Assembly (NCBI RefSeq): GCF_900078365.1
Contig: NZ_LT598653.1
Location: forward strand, 434,001-498,000
From: an uncultured Sphingopyxis sp.
GTDB taxonomy: Bacteria > Pseudomonadota > Alphaproteobacteria > Sphingomonadales > Sphingomonadaceae
DNA: 64,000 nucleotides
Direction: 5' to 3'
This document shows, piece after piece, positions 8,780-17,286 of this stretch; the first letter of the stretch is position 1, and every line of letters begins with the position of its first letter. The translations under genes and the position numbers were made by a program. The notes beneath the pieces were generated by a model. The model did no database searches, was not told the DNA's origin, and saw only the letters and a list, made by a program, of their open reading frames with translations.

Positions 8780-10414
8780 TTATCCGCAACTGCCTGCAGC
8801 CGGCGTGCGCGGCAGCGGCGTTCCGCCCGCGGCGCCCGTCGGCTCGCCATTCTCGAGCGCGAGTACCCCGTTGACGAGCACGAAGCGCATCCCGGTCGAA
8901 AAGAGCGCGGGATGCGCATAGTCGGCGCGCGGCGCGAAGGTCGCGGGGTCAAAGGCGATGACGTCGGCGAAGGCGCCCGCCTTGAGCTCGCCGCGACCCT
9001 CCAGCCCGAACATGCGCGCGGTGACCGTCGTGCTCTGCGCGATGAAGCGCTTGAGGTCGAGCACGCGCTTGTCCTTCACATAGGTCGCATATTTGCGCGC
9101 GTAGGAGGCGTAGTAGCGCGGGTGACCCCGCGAGGCGTCCGAACTGGTGACGACCCACGGGCGAGTCATGAAGGCGGCGATATCGGCCTCGCTCTGGTTG
9201 AACGAGGCGACCCCGGCCTCGCGCTGGCGGAGTATGGCGATCGCGGCGTCGACGGGATCGACGCCGCGTTCCTTGGCGACATCCTCGAGCGTCTTGCCCT
9301 CCACTCCGGCCGGGCCCGAGGTGATGAGAAGCGACGCGGGGCCGCCGCGGCGACGCAGATTTTCGGCGATCTCGGGGCGCATCCGCGCCATCGCCGCACC
9401 ATCGTCGAACCGCTTCAGCATCGCCGCGCGTCCGCCGTCCTGCGCCCAGCGCGGGAGGAGCGCGGCCGACAGGCCGGTGCCCGAGGCCGACCAGGGATAT
9501 TGGTCGGCGTGGACGATCTGCCCGGCCTTCTGCGCCTTCTCGATCTGAGCGATCACCGCTCCGGCCTGGCCGTGGACATCGACGCCGAGCGCCTTGATAT
9601 GCGCGATATGGACAGGAATACCGGCATCGCGACCGATCGACAGCGCTTCGTCGACGGCGGCGGAAAGGCCGATCGTATAGCTCGATTCGTCGCGCAAATG
9701 GCTGTCGTAGATGCCGCCCTTCGCCGCCGCGGCCTTGGCAAGCGCGACGACTTCGTCGCGCTTTGCGAAGCTTTGCGGAGCGTAAAAAAGCCCGGTCGAA
9801 AGTCCGAGTGCGCCGTCGCACATCGCCTTGTCGACAAGGCCGGTCATCTGGTCGAGTTCGACGGGCGTCGGCGCGCGGTCGGCGGCACCGATGACCTTCG
9901 AACGCACGGCGCCGAGGCCGACAAAGGCGGCGAAATTGATCCCGAAGTCGCGCTTCGATTGACCCAGCCCCGCTTCGCCTTCGCCGTCCTTGCCTGGCTT
10001 TGCGGTGCCGAAGGTGCGGGCGATGTCGGGATCGCCGCCGCCGTCGACCCCGATGAAGGCGGTGGTGACGCCTTGCGTCAGGAAGGGAAGGACGAGCCGC
10101 GCGGCGGGATCGGAAGAGGCGAGCGCCTCACCCACATGGGTATGGGGGTCGATGAAGCCCGGGGCGACGATAAGTCCGGTGGCATCGATCGTTCGCGCTG
10201 CGGTTCCCGGGGCTTTCGGGCCGACATAGGTGATGCGGTCGCCGCGGATCGCGATGTCGCCGCGAAAGGGTTCGGCCTCGCCGCTGTATATGGTGCCGCC
10301 GCGCAGGATCAGGTCGGCGGCCGCCTCCGGCTGCGCGGCGCCTTGCGGCACCAGCGCGCCGCCCGCGGCGAACAGCGCGACGACCGCGGTGGTTGTCCTC
10401 AAAGAACCGATCAT
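8780..10414 (-). CDS. Exported N-acyl-D-amino-acid deacylase (amidohydrolase family), copy 2
   Basis: 544 residues. A signal peptide (MIGSLRTTTAVVALFAAGGA) precedes the amidohydrolase N-terminal strand LILRGGTIYSGEAEPFRGDI. The metal motif APGFIDPHTHVGEA and the VTSSDASRGHPRYYASYARK segment correspond to copy 1. ATG 10414 follows AAGGGG with a 9-base gap; an in-frame GTG at 10423 sits directly on that ribosome site and is less likely. It begins 36 bases after dgcA and ends 78 bases before the TonB receptor. Two divergent paralogues in one operon suggest different acyl or side-chain preferences; that is inference. Confidence 0.85.
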   Translation of the reverse strand: MIGSLRTTTAVVALFAAGGALVPQGAAQPEAAADLILRGGTIYSGEAEPFRGDIAIRGDRITYVGPKAPGTAARTIDATGLIVAPGFIDPHTHVGEALASSDPAARLVLPFLTQGVTTAFIGVDGGGDPDIARTFGTAKPGKDGEGEAGLGQSKRDFGINFAAFVGLGAVRSKVIGAADRAPTPVELDQMTGLVDKAMCDGALGLSTGLFYAPQSFAKRDEVVALAKAAAAKGGIYDSHLRDESSYTIGLSAAVDEALSIGRDAGIPVHIAHIKALGVDVHGQAGAVIAQIEKAQKAGQIVHADQYPWSASGTGLSAALLPRWAQDGGRAAMLKRFDDGAAMARMRPEIAENLRRRGGPASLLITSGPAGVEGKTLEDVAKERGVDPVDAAIAILRQREAGVASFNQSEADIAAFMTRPWVVTSSDASRGHPRYYASYARKYATYVKDKRVLDLKRFIAQSTTVTARMFGLEGRGELKAGAFADVIAFDPATFAPRADYAHPALFSTGMRFVLVNGVLALENGEPTGAAGGTPLPRTPAAGSCG

Positions 10415-10450
10415 GTGCGACACCCCTTTTTTCTTACATAGCTAAGGACT

Positions 10451-11440
10451 TTATGCCGTTCCCCAAAAGCCTCGTGCGGGCGGCGTCAAGACACCTGTGC
10501 CGTGCCCGACGCCGCCCGGTCGATCCTCCGCCAGCCACAGCGGGCCGTCGAGATCGACGAAGGCCGATCGCGCCGCGATTATCAGCGCGGGCGCGATCGA
10601 CAGGGACGAGGAAATCATGCTGCCGGTCATCACGCCGAGCCCGGCGGCGGTGGCAGCGTCGGCGAGCGCGAGCGCGCCGGTCAGTCCGCCGGTCTTGTCG
10701 AGCTTGATGTTGATGACCTGATATTTCTCCGCGAGCGCGCCGACGTCGCCCGCGACATGCGCCGATTCATCGGCGGCGATCGGGACGAGCGGAGTGAAGC
10801 CCACGAGTGCGCCATCTTCGTCCGCCGGGAGCGGCTGTTCGAGAAGGTCGATACGCAATTCGGCGAGCAGGGGCTGGAGCCGTTCAACCTCGGCGAAGGT
10901 CCAGCTTTCATTGGGGTCGACAATGACGCGCGGGGCGGGCGCCGCGTTGCGCACGGTGCGGATCTGCGTTTCGGGATCGCTGCGGTCGACCTTGATCTTG
11001 ATCAGCGGGGCGCGGGCGAGTGCGCGGGCGGCGGCGCCCATCGCGGCGGGATCGTCGAGGCTGACGGTGATCGCGGTCGGGGTGGCGCCAAGCGGCGGGC
11101 GGCCGAGACGGTCGGTGACGCTCTGTCCCGATGCCTTGGTTTCGAGGTCCCACAGCGCGCAGTCGACCGCGTTGCGCGCCGCGCCTGCGGGCATGATTTC
11201 GGCCAGCTCTTCGCGCGTCGCGCCCGCCTCGATCGCGCCGCGCGCCGCCTCGATTGCGGCCAGCGCGCCCGCGATCGATTCGCCATAGCGCGGATAAGGC
11301 ACGCCTTCGCCGCGCCCGGTGACGCCATCGCGCCCGATTTCGACCGTCACCACATCCGCCACGGTCTTGACCCCGCGCGAGATACGGAACGGCCGGGCTA
11401 GAGGGAAAGCGTCGCTTTGCGCGGCGAGGGTTCGAAGCAT
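10451..11440 (-). CDS. dgcA: Enolase-superfamily racemase, probable N-acetyl-D-glutamate racemase DgcA
   Basis: 329 residues of the muconate-lactonising/dipeptide-epimerase subgroup of the enolase superfamily. The catalytic set is intact: KxK (LIKIKVDRS), metal ligands in VDPNESW, LLEQPLP and ADESAH, and the second Lys in INIKLDKTGG. Superfamily members abstract an alpha-proton, here from N-acetyl-D-Glu in the DgcN/DgcA pathway, or from L-Ala-D/L-Glu in classical dipeptide epimerases. The immediate partner is a DUF1611/DgcN gene, and its start lies 40 bases inside that gene (ATG 11440), so translation is coupled. This pairing favours DgcA over a muropeptide epimerase, but only assay would separate the two. 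Confidence 0.8.
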   Translation of the reverse strand: MLRTLAAQSDAFPLARPFRISRGVKTVADVVTVEIGRDGVTGRGEGVPYPRYGESIAGALAAIEAARGAIEAGATREELAEIMPAGAARNAVDCALWDLETKASGQSVTDRLGRPPLGATPTAITVSLDDPAAMGAAARALARAPLIKIKVDRSDPETQIRTVRNAAPAPRVIVDPNESWTFAEVERLQPLLAELRIDLLEQPLPADEDGALVGFTPLVPIAADESAHVAGDVGALAEKYQVINIKLDKTGGLTGALALADAATAAGLGVMTGSMISSSLSIAPALIIAARSAFVDLDGPLWLAEDRPGGVGHGTGVLTPPARGFWGTA

Positions 11441-12435
11441 TTGGCGATCCAGTCGATGATGGGGTCGACGCCCATGGAGAAGGGGTCGGTGCAGGGCAGG
11501 CCGAGCGCGTCGGCGGTCTCGGCGCACAGCCGCTCGGCCTCGGCGGCGGACAGCTTGGATGTGTTGAGCGCGACGCCGACGGCGCGAACGTCGGGGTTGG
11601 TGAGTCGCGCGACCTGGAGGTTCGCGTCGAGCGTCTCGCGAAGACCCGGCATCGGATAGTGCGGCAGCCCGCGCATGTGCGGGCGCACCGGATCATGACA
11701 CAGCACCAGCGCGTCGGGCTGCGCGCCGTGGAGGAGGCCGGTCGATACCCCTGCGAAAGAGGGGTGAAAGAGCGAGCCCTGGCCTTCGATCAGGTCCCAG
11801 CCATCGTCGTCGCGCGCGGGCGACAACTGCTCGATCGCGCCCGAGATGAAATCGGCGATCACCGCGTCGAGCGGTACGCCGCTGCCCGCGATCAGGATGC
11901 CGGTCTGGCCCGTCGCGCGGAAATCGGCGGCCATGCCGCGCGCGCGCATCGCGCGTTCGAGGCAGAGGGTCGCATACATCTTGCCGACCGAACAATCGGT
12001 GCCGACCGCGAGCAGGCGTTTGCCCGCGCGGCGCTTGCCGTTGCCGATCGGGATGTCGGGGCGCGGATCGCGAACGTCATGGAGCGTGCGGCCGTGGCGC
12101 CTTGCGGCTTCGACCAGCGCGGGTTCGTCGCGCAGCCGGTTGTGGAGGCCCGAGGCGACGTCTAGCCCCGCCTCGATCGCGGCGACGGCGTCGCGGACGA
12201 GGTCATCGCCCATCTTGCCTCCCGCATTGGCGATGCCGAGCACAAGCGTCCGGGCGCCTGCCGCGACTGCCTCGGCAAATCCCATCCGGGGGAGGACCAG
12301 CGACAGCTCGCAATCGTCGTGGCGAAATTCGCCGACGCAATCGCCGGGCCGGAAAACCGCGAGGCCGCGCGAGGTCTTGATGCCGACTTCGTCGTTCACA
12401 TGGCCAAGATAGAGAAGATAGGGGCTGGCGATCAT
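11398..12435 (-). CDS. dgcN: DUF1611 family protein, probable D-glutamate N-acetyltransferase DgcN
   Basis: 345-residue DUF1611 protein. It starts with the family's typical MIASPYLLYLGHV and has a central P-loop (AVGTDCSVGKMYATL) and the family segment WDLIEGQGSLFHPSF. In the described D-glutamate pathway DgcN acetylates D-Glu before DgcA racemises it, and the N-acetyl-L-Glu is then deacetylated by arginine-pathway enzymes. ATG 12435 is chosen because of GAGAGG 6 bases upstream; the longer frame to 12504 has a non-family leader. It is first in the minus-strand operon that runs through dgcA, deacylase 2, the TonB receptor and deacylase 1. A T-N11-A box lies about 80 bases upstream. Confidence 0.8.
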   Translation of the reverse strand: MIASPYLLYLGHVNDEVGIKTSRGLAVFRPGDCVGEFRHDDCELSLVLPRMGFAEAVAAGARTLVLGIANAGGKMGDDLVRDAVAAIEAGLDVASGLHNRLRDEPALVEAARRHGRTLHDVRDPRPDIPIGNGKRRAGKRLLAVGTDCSVGKMYATLCLERAMRARGMAADFRATGQTGILIAGSGVPLDAVIADFISGAIEQLSPARDDDGWDLIEGQGSLFHPSFAGVSTGLLHGAQPDALVLCHDPVRPHMRGLPHYPMPGLRETLDANLQVARLTNPDVRAVGVALNTSKLSAAEAERLCAETADALGLPCTDPFSMGVDPIIDWIAKCFEPSPRKATLSL

Positions 12436-12512
12436 GAAAGGCCTCTCAGGTGGGGACAGGGGCATCATGATCGAACCATCGGATTCGCGCGTCTTCAAAG
12501 GCAATGCAAGGC

Positions 12513-12532
12513 CATAACCTGCGGCTATATTC
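12513..12532 (-). promoter_or_regulatory. Putative LysR-type operator (T-N11-A) ahead of dgcN
   Basis: The plus strand reads CATAACCTGCGGCTATATTC, a T-N11-A core inside an imperfect dyad (ATAACC/GGCTAT), about 80 bases before the dgcN ATG. It is almost the same as the site at 3330-3349. No third copy was seen ahead of the LysR gene itself. Confidence 0.6.
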
Positions 12533-12554
12533 AGCTAACATACTTCTGCGACAA

Positions 12555-12573
12555 ATCTTATAAGATAAATAGG
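12555..12573 (+). promoter_or_regulatory. Locus motif site A (TTAT-N3-ATAAAT type) ahead of sulfatase 1
   Basis: Reads ATCTTATAAGATAAATAGG; the first 12 bases form a perfect palindrome. It is one of 11 similar AT-rich elements at the unit starts of the sulfatase locus. It lies 31 bases before the sulfatase ATG, so it could be an operator overlapping the -10 region. Confidence 0.55.
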
Positions 12574-12603
12574 TCAATTCAGTGGCCTGAAAGAGGGATG
12601 AGT

Positions 12604-14358
12604 ATGAGAGTTTCGAAGTCGATAGGGTGCGTCATGCGCGGAGCCGCGACCACCGCAGCCGCGCTGGCATTGCTCGCGGGACCATGCGCGTTTGCGGTCA
12701 ACGCGCAGGCTCCGGCCAAGCCCGCGGCCCCGGCACCGGCCGAGCAGGGCAAGCGCCCCAATATCATCGTCATCCTCGTCGACGACATGGGTTTTTCGGA
12801 CATCGGACCTTATGGCAGCGAGATTCCGACTCCGAACCTCGACGCGCTGGCCGCGAACGGCCTTCGCTTCACGCAATTCTACAATACGGCGCGTTGCAGC
12901 CCGTCGCGCGCGTCGCTGTTGACGGGACTTTATCCGCACGAAGCGGGGATGGGCGGACTCGACAGCGTCGTGCGCCCCGGTCTCGGGGGTCTTCAGGGGC
13001 GGATTGCGGACCGCGCGGTCACGATCGCCGAGGTGCTGAAGCCCGCAGGCTATTTCACCGGAATGGCCGGCAAATGGCACGTCGGCGCGCAGCATGGCAC
13101 ACCGCCGAAAGAGGTGGGGTTCGACCGCTCCTTGTTTCACAAGGGCGGGACCTATTTCCCGAACCAGCCGGGCCGCGAGTTCGTCATGATCGACGGCCAG
13201 CGCACGCCGCTCGACTCGCCCGAGGTGGGCGAGGGCGAATGGTATGCGTCGGACATGCTGGTCGATTGGACCGTGCGCTTCGTCGACGAAGCGAAGGCGG
13301 CAGGAAAGCCCTTCTTCCTTTACCTGCCGTTCACCGCGGTCCATTTTCCGGTGATGGCGCCCGCCGACGAGATCGCGAAGTTCAAGGGCAAATATATGGC
13401 GGGCTGGGAGAGGCTGCGCCGCGACCGGTTCGAGCGCCAGAAGAAGATGGGGCTGATCGCCGCCGATGCGGTACTGCCGGACGTGCTGCCCGAGGCTTAT
13501 GACTGGGACAAGCTGCCTGCGGCCGACAAGGACCGGTTCGACACGATCATGGCGGTCTATGCCGCCGCCGTTTCGCGGATGGACAAGGCGGTCGGGACGC
13601 TGGTCGCCGACCTCAAGGCGCGCGGCGAGTTCGACAACACGCTGATCCTCTTCATGTCGGACAATGGCGGCAACGCCGAAAGCGGTCCCGACGGCCGCAC
13701 CGGCGCGGCGCCGTGGGGCGGCAAAGATTCGAACGTCTTTGTCGGGCTCAACTGGGCGACGCTTCAGAACACGCCGTTCCGCTATTTCAAACATTATGCC
13801 GAGGAAGGCGGGATCGCGACGCCGCTGATTGCATCATGGCCCGCCGGGATCGATGCGAAGTCACGCGGCACGATGGTGCGCGAGCCCGGGCATCTGGTCG
13901 ACATCATGCCGACGCTCGCCGAGCTTGCCGGCGCCCGATATCCCGCGCGCTTCGACGGACACGAGATTCGCCCGATGTCGGGGCGCAGCTTCGCCGGTGC
14001 GTTCGAGGGCGGGTCGTTAACGCGCAGCGTGCCGATATTCTGGGAGCATGAGGGCAACAAGGCGGTCCGCGACGGCAAGTGGAAGCTGGTCGCGCAGTTC
14101 GGCGCTCCCTGGCAGCTTTACGACATGAGCAGCGATCGGACCGAGACCCGCGACCTTGCCGCCGCGCACCCCGACATCGCCGCGCGCATGGCGAAGCAGT
14201 GGGGTGACTGGGCCGCGACGAGCTTCGTCGATCCGTGGCCGAACAAGGTCGACGGCGGTGTGGTCAAGGGCCGGCTGGAAGGCGGCAAGGCGCCGGGCAA
14301 GGGCAAGCGCGGGAAGGGGAAACGCAAGCATGCTGCACAGGCGGCGGCCGGCGAATGA
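12604..14358 (+). CDS. Type I sulfatase 1 (arylsulfatase, AtsA-like group) with basic C-terminal tail
   Basis: 584 residues. A signal peptide (about 1-34, ending near AVNAQA) is followed by the S1 sulfatase fold. Metal-binding RPNIIVILVDDMGF begins at residue 51; the formylglycine site is Cys98 in C-S-P-S-R. GKWHVG, MSDNGGNAES and EGGIATP segments complete the active site. Sulfatases hydrolyse sulfate esters after the Cys is converted to formylglycine. The ATG at 12604 gives 6-base spacing from AGAGGG; ATG 12598 touches that site. The last ~25 residues are very Lys/Arg-rich (GKGKRGKGKRKH), absent from its paralogue at 54348, perhaps to hold polyanionic substrate. It is preceded by locus motif A and diverges from dgcN. 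Confidence 0.9.
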   Translation: MRVSKSIGCVMRGAATTAAALALLAGPCAFAVNAQAPAKPAAPAPAEQGKRPNIIVILVDDMGFSDIGPYGSEIPTPNLDALAANGLRFTQFYNTARCSPSRASLLTGLYPHEAGMGGLDSVVRPGLGGLQGRIADRAVTIAEVLKPAGYFTGMAGKWHVGAQHGTPPKEVGFDRSLFHKGGTYFPNQPGREFVMIDGQRTPLDSPEVGEGEWYASDMLVDWTVRFVDEAKAAGKPFFLYLPFTAVHFPVMAPADEIAKFKGKYMAGWERLRRDRFERQKKMGLIAADAVLPDVLPEAYDWDKLPAADKDRFDTIMAVYAAAVSRMDKAVGTLVADLKARGEFDNTLILFMSDNGGNAESGPDGRTGAAPWGGKDSNVFVGLNWATLQNTPFRYFKHYAEEGGIATPLIASWPAGIDAKSRGTMVREPGHLVDIMPTLAELAGARYPARFDGHEIRPMSGRSFAGAFEGGSLTRSVPIFWEHEGNKAVRDGKWKLVAQFGAPWQLYDMSSDRTETRDLAAAHPDIAARMAKQWGDWAATSFVDPWPNKVDGGVVKGRLEGGKAPGKGKRGKGKRKHAAQAAAGE

Positions 14359-14381
14359 CGCGCACGGCGTTTCACGCGCCC

Positions 14382-14420
14382 GAAAAAGAAGCCCGCAATC
14401 GCCGGGTAGCGATTGCGGGC
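14382..14420 (-). terminator. Rho-independent terminator for the TonB receptor at 14445
   Basis: A perfect 12-bp stem (GCCCGCAATCGC with its complement, 14391-14402 and 14409-14420) with a 6-base loop. On the minus strand it is followed by a T-rich run (TTCTTTTTC). It sits between convergent genes. Confidence 0.8.
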
Positions 14421-14444
14421 CGATGTTTCCCGTGGAGGATGGGA

Positions 14445-17183
14445 TTAGAAGCGGAAGCGCACCCCGACGCGATAGATCGTTTCGAGGAAACGCGTCTGCC
14501 ACGGATAGGTGTTTCCGTCGGCGTCATATTGCCGGTGGTTGGTCGCGGCCGCGCCGAGCAGGTTCGTGGCGCTGAACGCGATGGTCACATTCTTCGTCGG
14601 ATCGAGCGTCGCGTTGAAGTCGAGGCTGCCGCGGCCGTCTTCGACCACCGGCAGCGTCGGGCCGAGCACCGCCGCACCGAGCGCCGGGTCGTTCACGCGG
14701 TTATACACAACCACGAAGTCCGACCGGTAATTATACGAAAGCCGCGCCGAGAAGGACCGGTTTTCGTAAAAGACCGACGCGTTCGCGATATGGTTCGACA
14801 CCCCCGCGATCCGCTGCTTGCCCGGCAGACTCTCCGCCAGCGCCTCGGGCAATTCGGTGCCATGGTCGATATAGGTATAGTTCGCGAGGACGCCGAAATT
14901 CTGCAGCCATTCGGGCAGCTGCGGGAAGCGGAGGAAGGTACGGAACGCCGCTTCGATGCCGCGCAGCCGGCCTTCGCCGCCATTGAACGGGCGCGTGACG
15001 CGCAGGCGTCCGAACTCGGCGTCCTCGACATCGGTCGTGAAGTCGGAAATGAAGCCCGTCACGTCGCGCTGAAAAAGACCGAGCGTGAGCGAGCCGCCGC
15101 GCGAGAAATACCATTCGAGCGACGCGTCGTAGTTCTGCGACTTGATCGGCTCGAGGTCGGCGTTGCCGCCATTCGACGTGCGGACGCAATTGGGGTTGTT
15201 CGGTCCCGCCTCCGGATCGTCGGGGCTGGGCGTGCAGATCGTCGCCGGGGCGCCGATCGTCAGCGAGGGATTCAGGTCGCCGAAGCCGGGCCGCGTCCGC
15301 GTTTCGGTGAAGGCGAGGCGGAGTTGCAGCTTGGGCATCAGGCGCAGGCGCGCGCTGACGTTGGGCAGGAAGTCGGTATAGGATTTGCTGCGCGATACCG
15401 GCCGCAGGATCGTCTCTCCGCCCTCGGTCACCCGGTCGAACCCGTTGATCTCGGTCTCGGTGCGCACGGCGCGAAGGCCGACGAGGCCATCGACCGTCAT
15501 GCTGCCGAGGTCGAAAGCATAGCGGCCCTGGACATAGCCCGCATATCCCTTTTCATTCCCGAAATAGACCCGGTCGAACGGCGGGACTTCGGTACGGTCC
15601 CCCGTGAGATCGCGTAGGAAGTCCAGATTCGCCATGATGCTGTCGGCGGTCGGGGTGAGGAAGACGCGCGTGATCGGCACCTTGTCCCCGCGAAAACCCG
15701 GGGCGACGGTGTGATAGTCGAGCGGCAGCAGCGAATAGAATTGACCGGCGGGTGCATTGCCCCGTTCCGAATAATTGGCGAAGTCGAAATCGCGGCTGTT
15801 GAAGCGGACACCCGCCTGGAGGTTGGTGACGCCCGTCGGCCCCATCCGGTAATCGAGATCGAGCCGCCCCTGCCAGTCGCGGCCGTGGCTCCGCTCGCCA
15901 TTTTCGCCAAGCGCCACCATGCGATAGCGCGAGGGATCGTTGACGGGGAAATTGGACACGACGACCCCGCCGCCACCGGCGCCGATGTCGGTGTCGAAAT
16001 CATAGGTCCGCGTCGGTTGCGGCACGACGAGCGAATAGTTGAACTGCGTCGTTTCGCGAGTGTAGGTCGAATCGGTGAAGGCGACGTCGCCGGTGATCTT
16101 CAGGCCGTCACGCTTCCAGATGAAGCCGGTGCCCGCCTGATAGGTGTCGGTCTTGCCATAGACGACATTCTGGTTGCCCGTCGGAATGCCGCCCGCGCTC
16201 GCGGTCATGCTCTTGACCTTGTTGGTGCCGGGAAACAGTTCGATGTCGGTCAGATTGGCCTGCACGCCCGAGTTGATCTGGAGGTTGCTGCCGTATCCGC
16301 TGCTCCGATAGCCCTGGAACAGGAAGTCGGCATAGAGTTCGAGCTCGTTGCTCGGGCGCCATTGCAGCGCGGTCGCCACCGACGGCCGATACCGGTCGGC
16401 GGTGTTATAGTTGATGTTGACGAACGACGGATAGCGGATCGTGCCGAGGCCCGCGACGTTACGGCTGAGAATCGCCTGCGCGACGTTGCGCGAGGAATCG
16501 AGGAATTTGAGGTCGGTGTAGGATCCCTCGATCAGAAAGCCGATGTCGCCGATGCCCGTTTCCCACCGCTTGCTCAGCAGAAGGTTGGCGTCGACACCCA
16601 GTTTCTGCGACTGTTTCCAATGCACGCCGCTGATCCCGCCGGCGATGCGGTCGCCCTTGAAATCGAGCGGCTTGCGCGCCCGCACGTCGATCAGGCCGGC
16701 GACGCCGGGTTCGAGCAGATTGGCGCTGCCCGATTTATAGACGTCGAGGCGGGCGATACTGCTCGACGGGAAGTCCTGAAGTGCGACCGCGCGGCCCTGA
16801 CCGGTGAAGAGTTCGCGTCCGTTGTAGGTGGTGGCGATGTTCGGCAAGCCGCGAACGCGGGTGCCGGCGGCGGTGCCGTTCGCATAATCGACCTGGACGC
16901 CTGTGATGCGCGCCAGCGATTCGGTCGCGGTGACGTCGGGCAGCTTGCCGATATCCTCGGCGACGATCGAATCGACGATCTGATCGGAGTCTTCCTTGAT
17001 CGCCTGCGACGTCTCGAGGCTGCGCTGGATCGCGGTAACGACGATGGCGTCATCGGCCGTCGGGTCCTCCGGTGCTGAATCGACGGTGACCTGTCCATCC
17101 TGATCCTGGGCCAGTGCCGCCGATGGCATGGCGATGAGCGCCAAGGCCGACGTGGTGCACGCCAGGATTATTCGGTTTCGCAT
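14445..17183 (-). CDS. TonB-dependent receptor 1 of the sulfatase locus
   Basis: 912 residues: a signal peptide (MRNRIILACTTSALALIAMP, cleaved near ALAQD), a TonB box-like stretch DDAIVVTAIQRSLE, a plug with IGKLPDVTATESLARITGVQ and VAGLIDVRARKPLDF, and a barrel ending YRVGVRFRF. This is the Xanthomonas/Caulobacter-type receptor family often found in carbohydrate loci. It takes up oligosaccharides across the outer membrane using TonB energy. Start ATG 17183 follows GGGGGAGATTACC. It is a single gene with motif B upstream and a strong terminator behind, flanked by two sulfatases. The substrate is presumed to be a sulfated galactan fragment from context. Confidence 0.9.
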   Translation of the reverse strand: MRNRIILACTTSALALIAMPSAALAQDQDGQVTVDSAPEDPTADDAIVVTAIQRSLETSQAIKEDSDQIVDSIVAEDIGKLPDVTATESLARITGVQVDYANGTAAGTRVRGLPNIATTYNGRELFTGQGRAVALQDFPSSSIARLDVYKSGSANLLEPGVAGLIDVRARKPLDFKGDRIAGGISGVHWKQSQKLGVDANLLLSKRWETGIGDIGFLIEGSYTDLKFLDSSRNVAQAILSRNVAGLGTIRYPSFVNINYNTADRYRPSVATALQWRPSNELELYADFLFQGYRSSGYGSNLQINSGVQANLTDIELFPGTNKVKSMTASAGGIPTGNQNVVYGKTDTYQAGTGFIWKRDGLKITGDVAFTDSTYTRETTQFNYSLVVPQPTRTYDFDTDIGAGGGGVVVSNFPVNDPSRYRMVALGENGERSHGRDWQGRLDLDYRMGPTGVTNLQAGVRFNSRDFDFANYSERGNAPAGQFYSLLPLDYHTVAPGFRGDKVPITRVFLTPTADSIMANLDFLRDLTGDRTEVPPFDRVYFGNEKGYAGYVQGRYAFDLGSMTVDGLVGLRAVRTETEINGFDRVTEGGETILRPVSRSKSYTDFLPNVSARLRLMPKLQLRLAFTETRTRPGFGDLNPSLTIGAPATICTPSPDDPEAGPNNPNCVRTSNGGNADLEPIKSQNYDASLEWYFSRGGSLTLGLFQRDVTGFISDFTTDVEDAEFGRLRVTRPFNGGEGRLRGIEAAFRTFLRFPQLPEWLQNFGVLANYTYIDHGTELPEALAESLPGKQRIAGVSNHIANASVFYENRSFSARLSYNYRSDFVVVYNRVNDPALGAAVLGPTLPVVEDGRGSLDFNATLDPTKNVTIAFSATNLLGAAATNHRQYDADGNTYPWQTRFLETIYRVGVRFRF

Positions 17184-17220
17184 GGTAATCTCCCCCTAAA
17201 AATTTGGCCAGATATAGAAT

Positions 17221-17239
17221 TAATATGATAAAATAAAGG
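17221..17239 (-). promoter_or_regulatory. Locus motif site B ahead of TonB receptor 1
   Basis: The plus strand reads TAATATGATAAAATAAAGG, close to the TATATGATAAATAGG form at 54312. It lies about 38 bases before the receptor start. Confidence 0.5.
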
Positions 17240-17286
17240 ACGGCGGCGATGACCGGTCCGGGCCCGATCCGCCACCGATATTTCCA

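Noticed and set aside
10451..11440. Calling the enolase-superfamily protein an L-Ala-D/L-Glu dipeptide epimerase
   Set aside because: Possible by sequence, but pairing with a DgcN-type gene makes N-acetyl-D-Glu racemase the better call.
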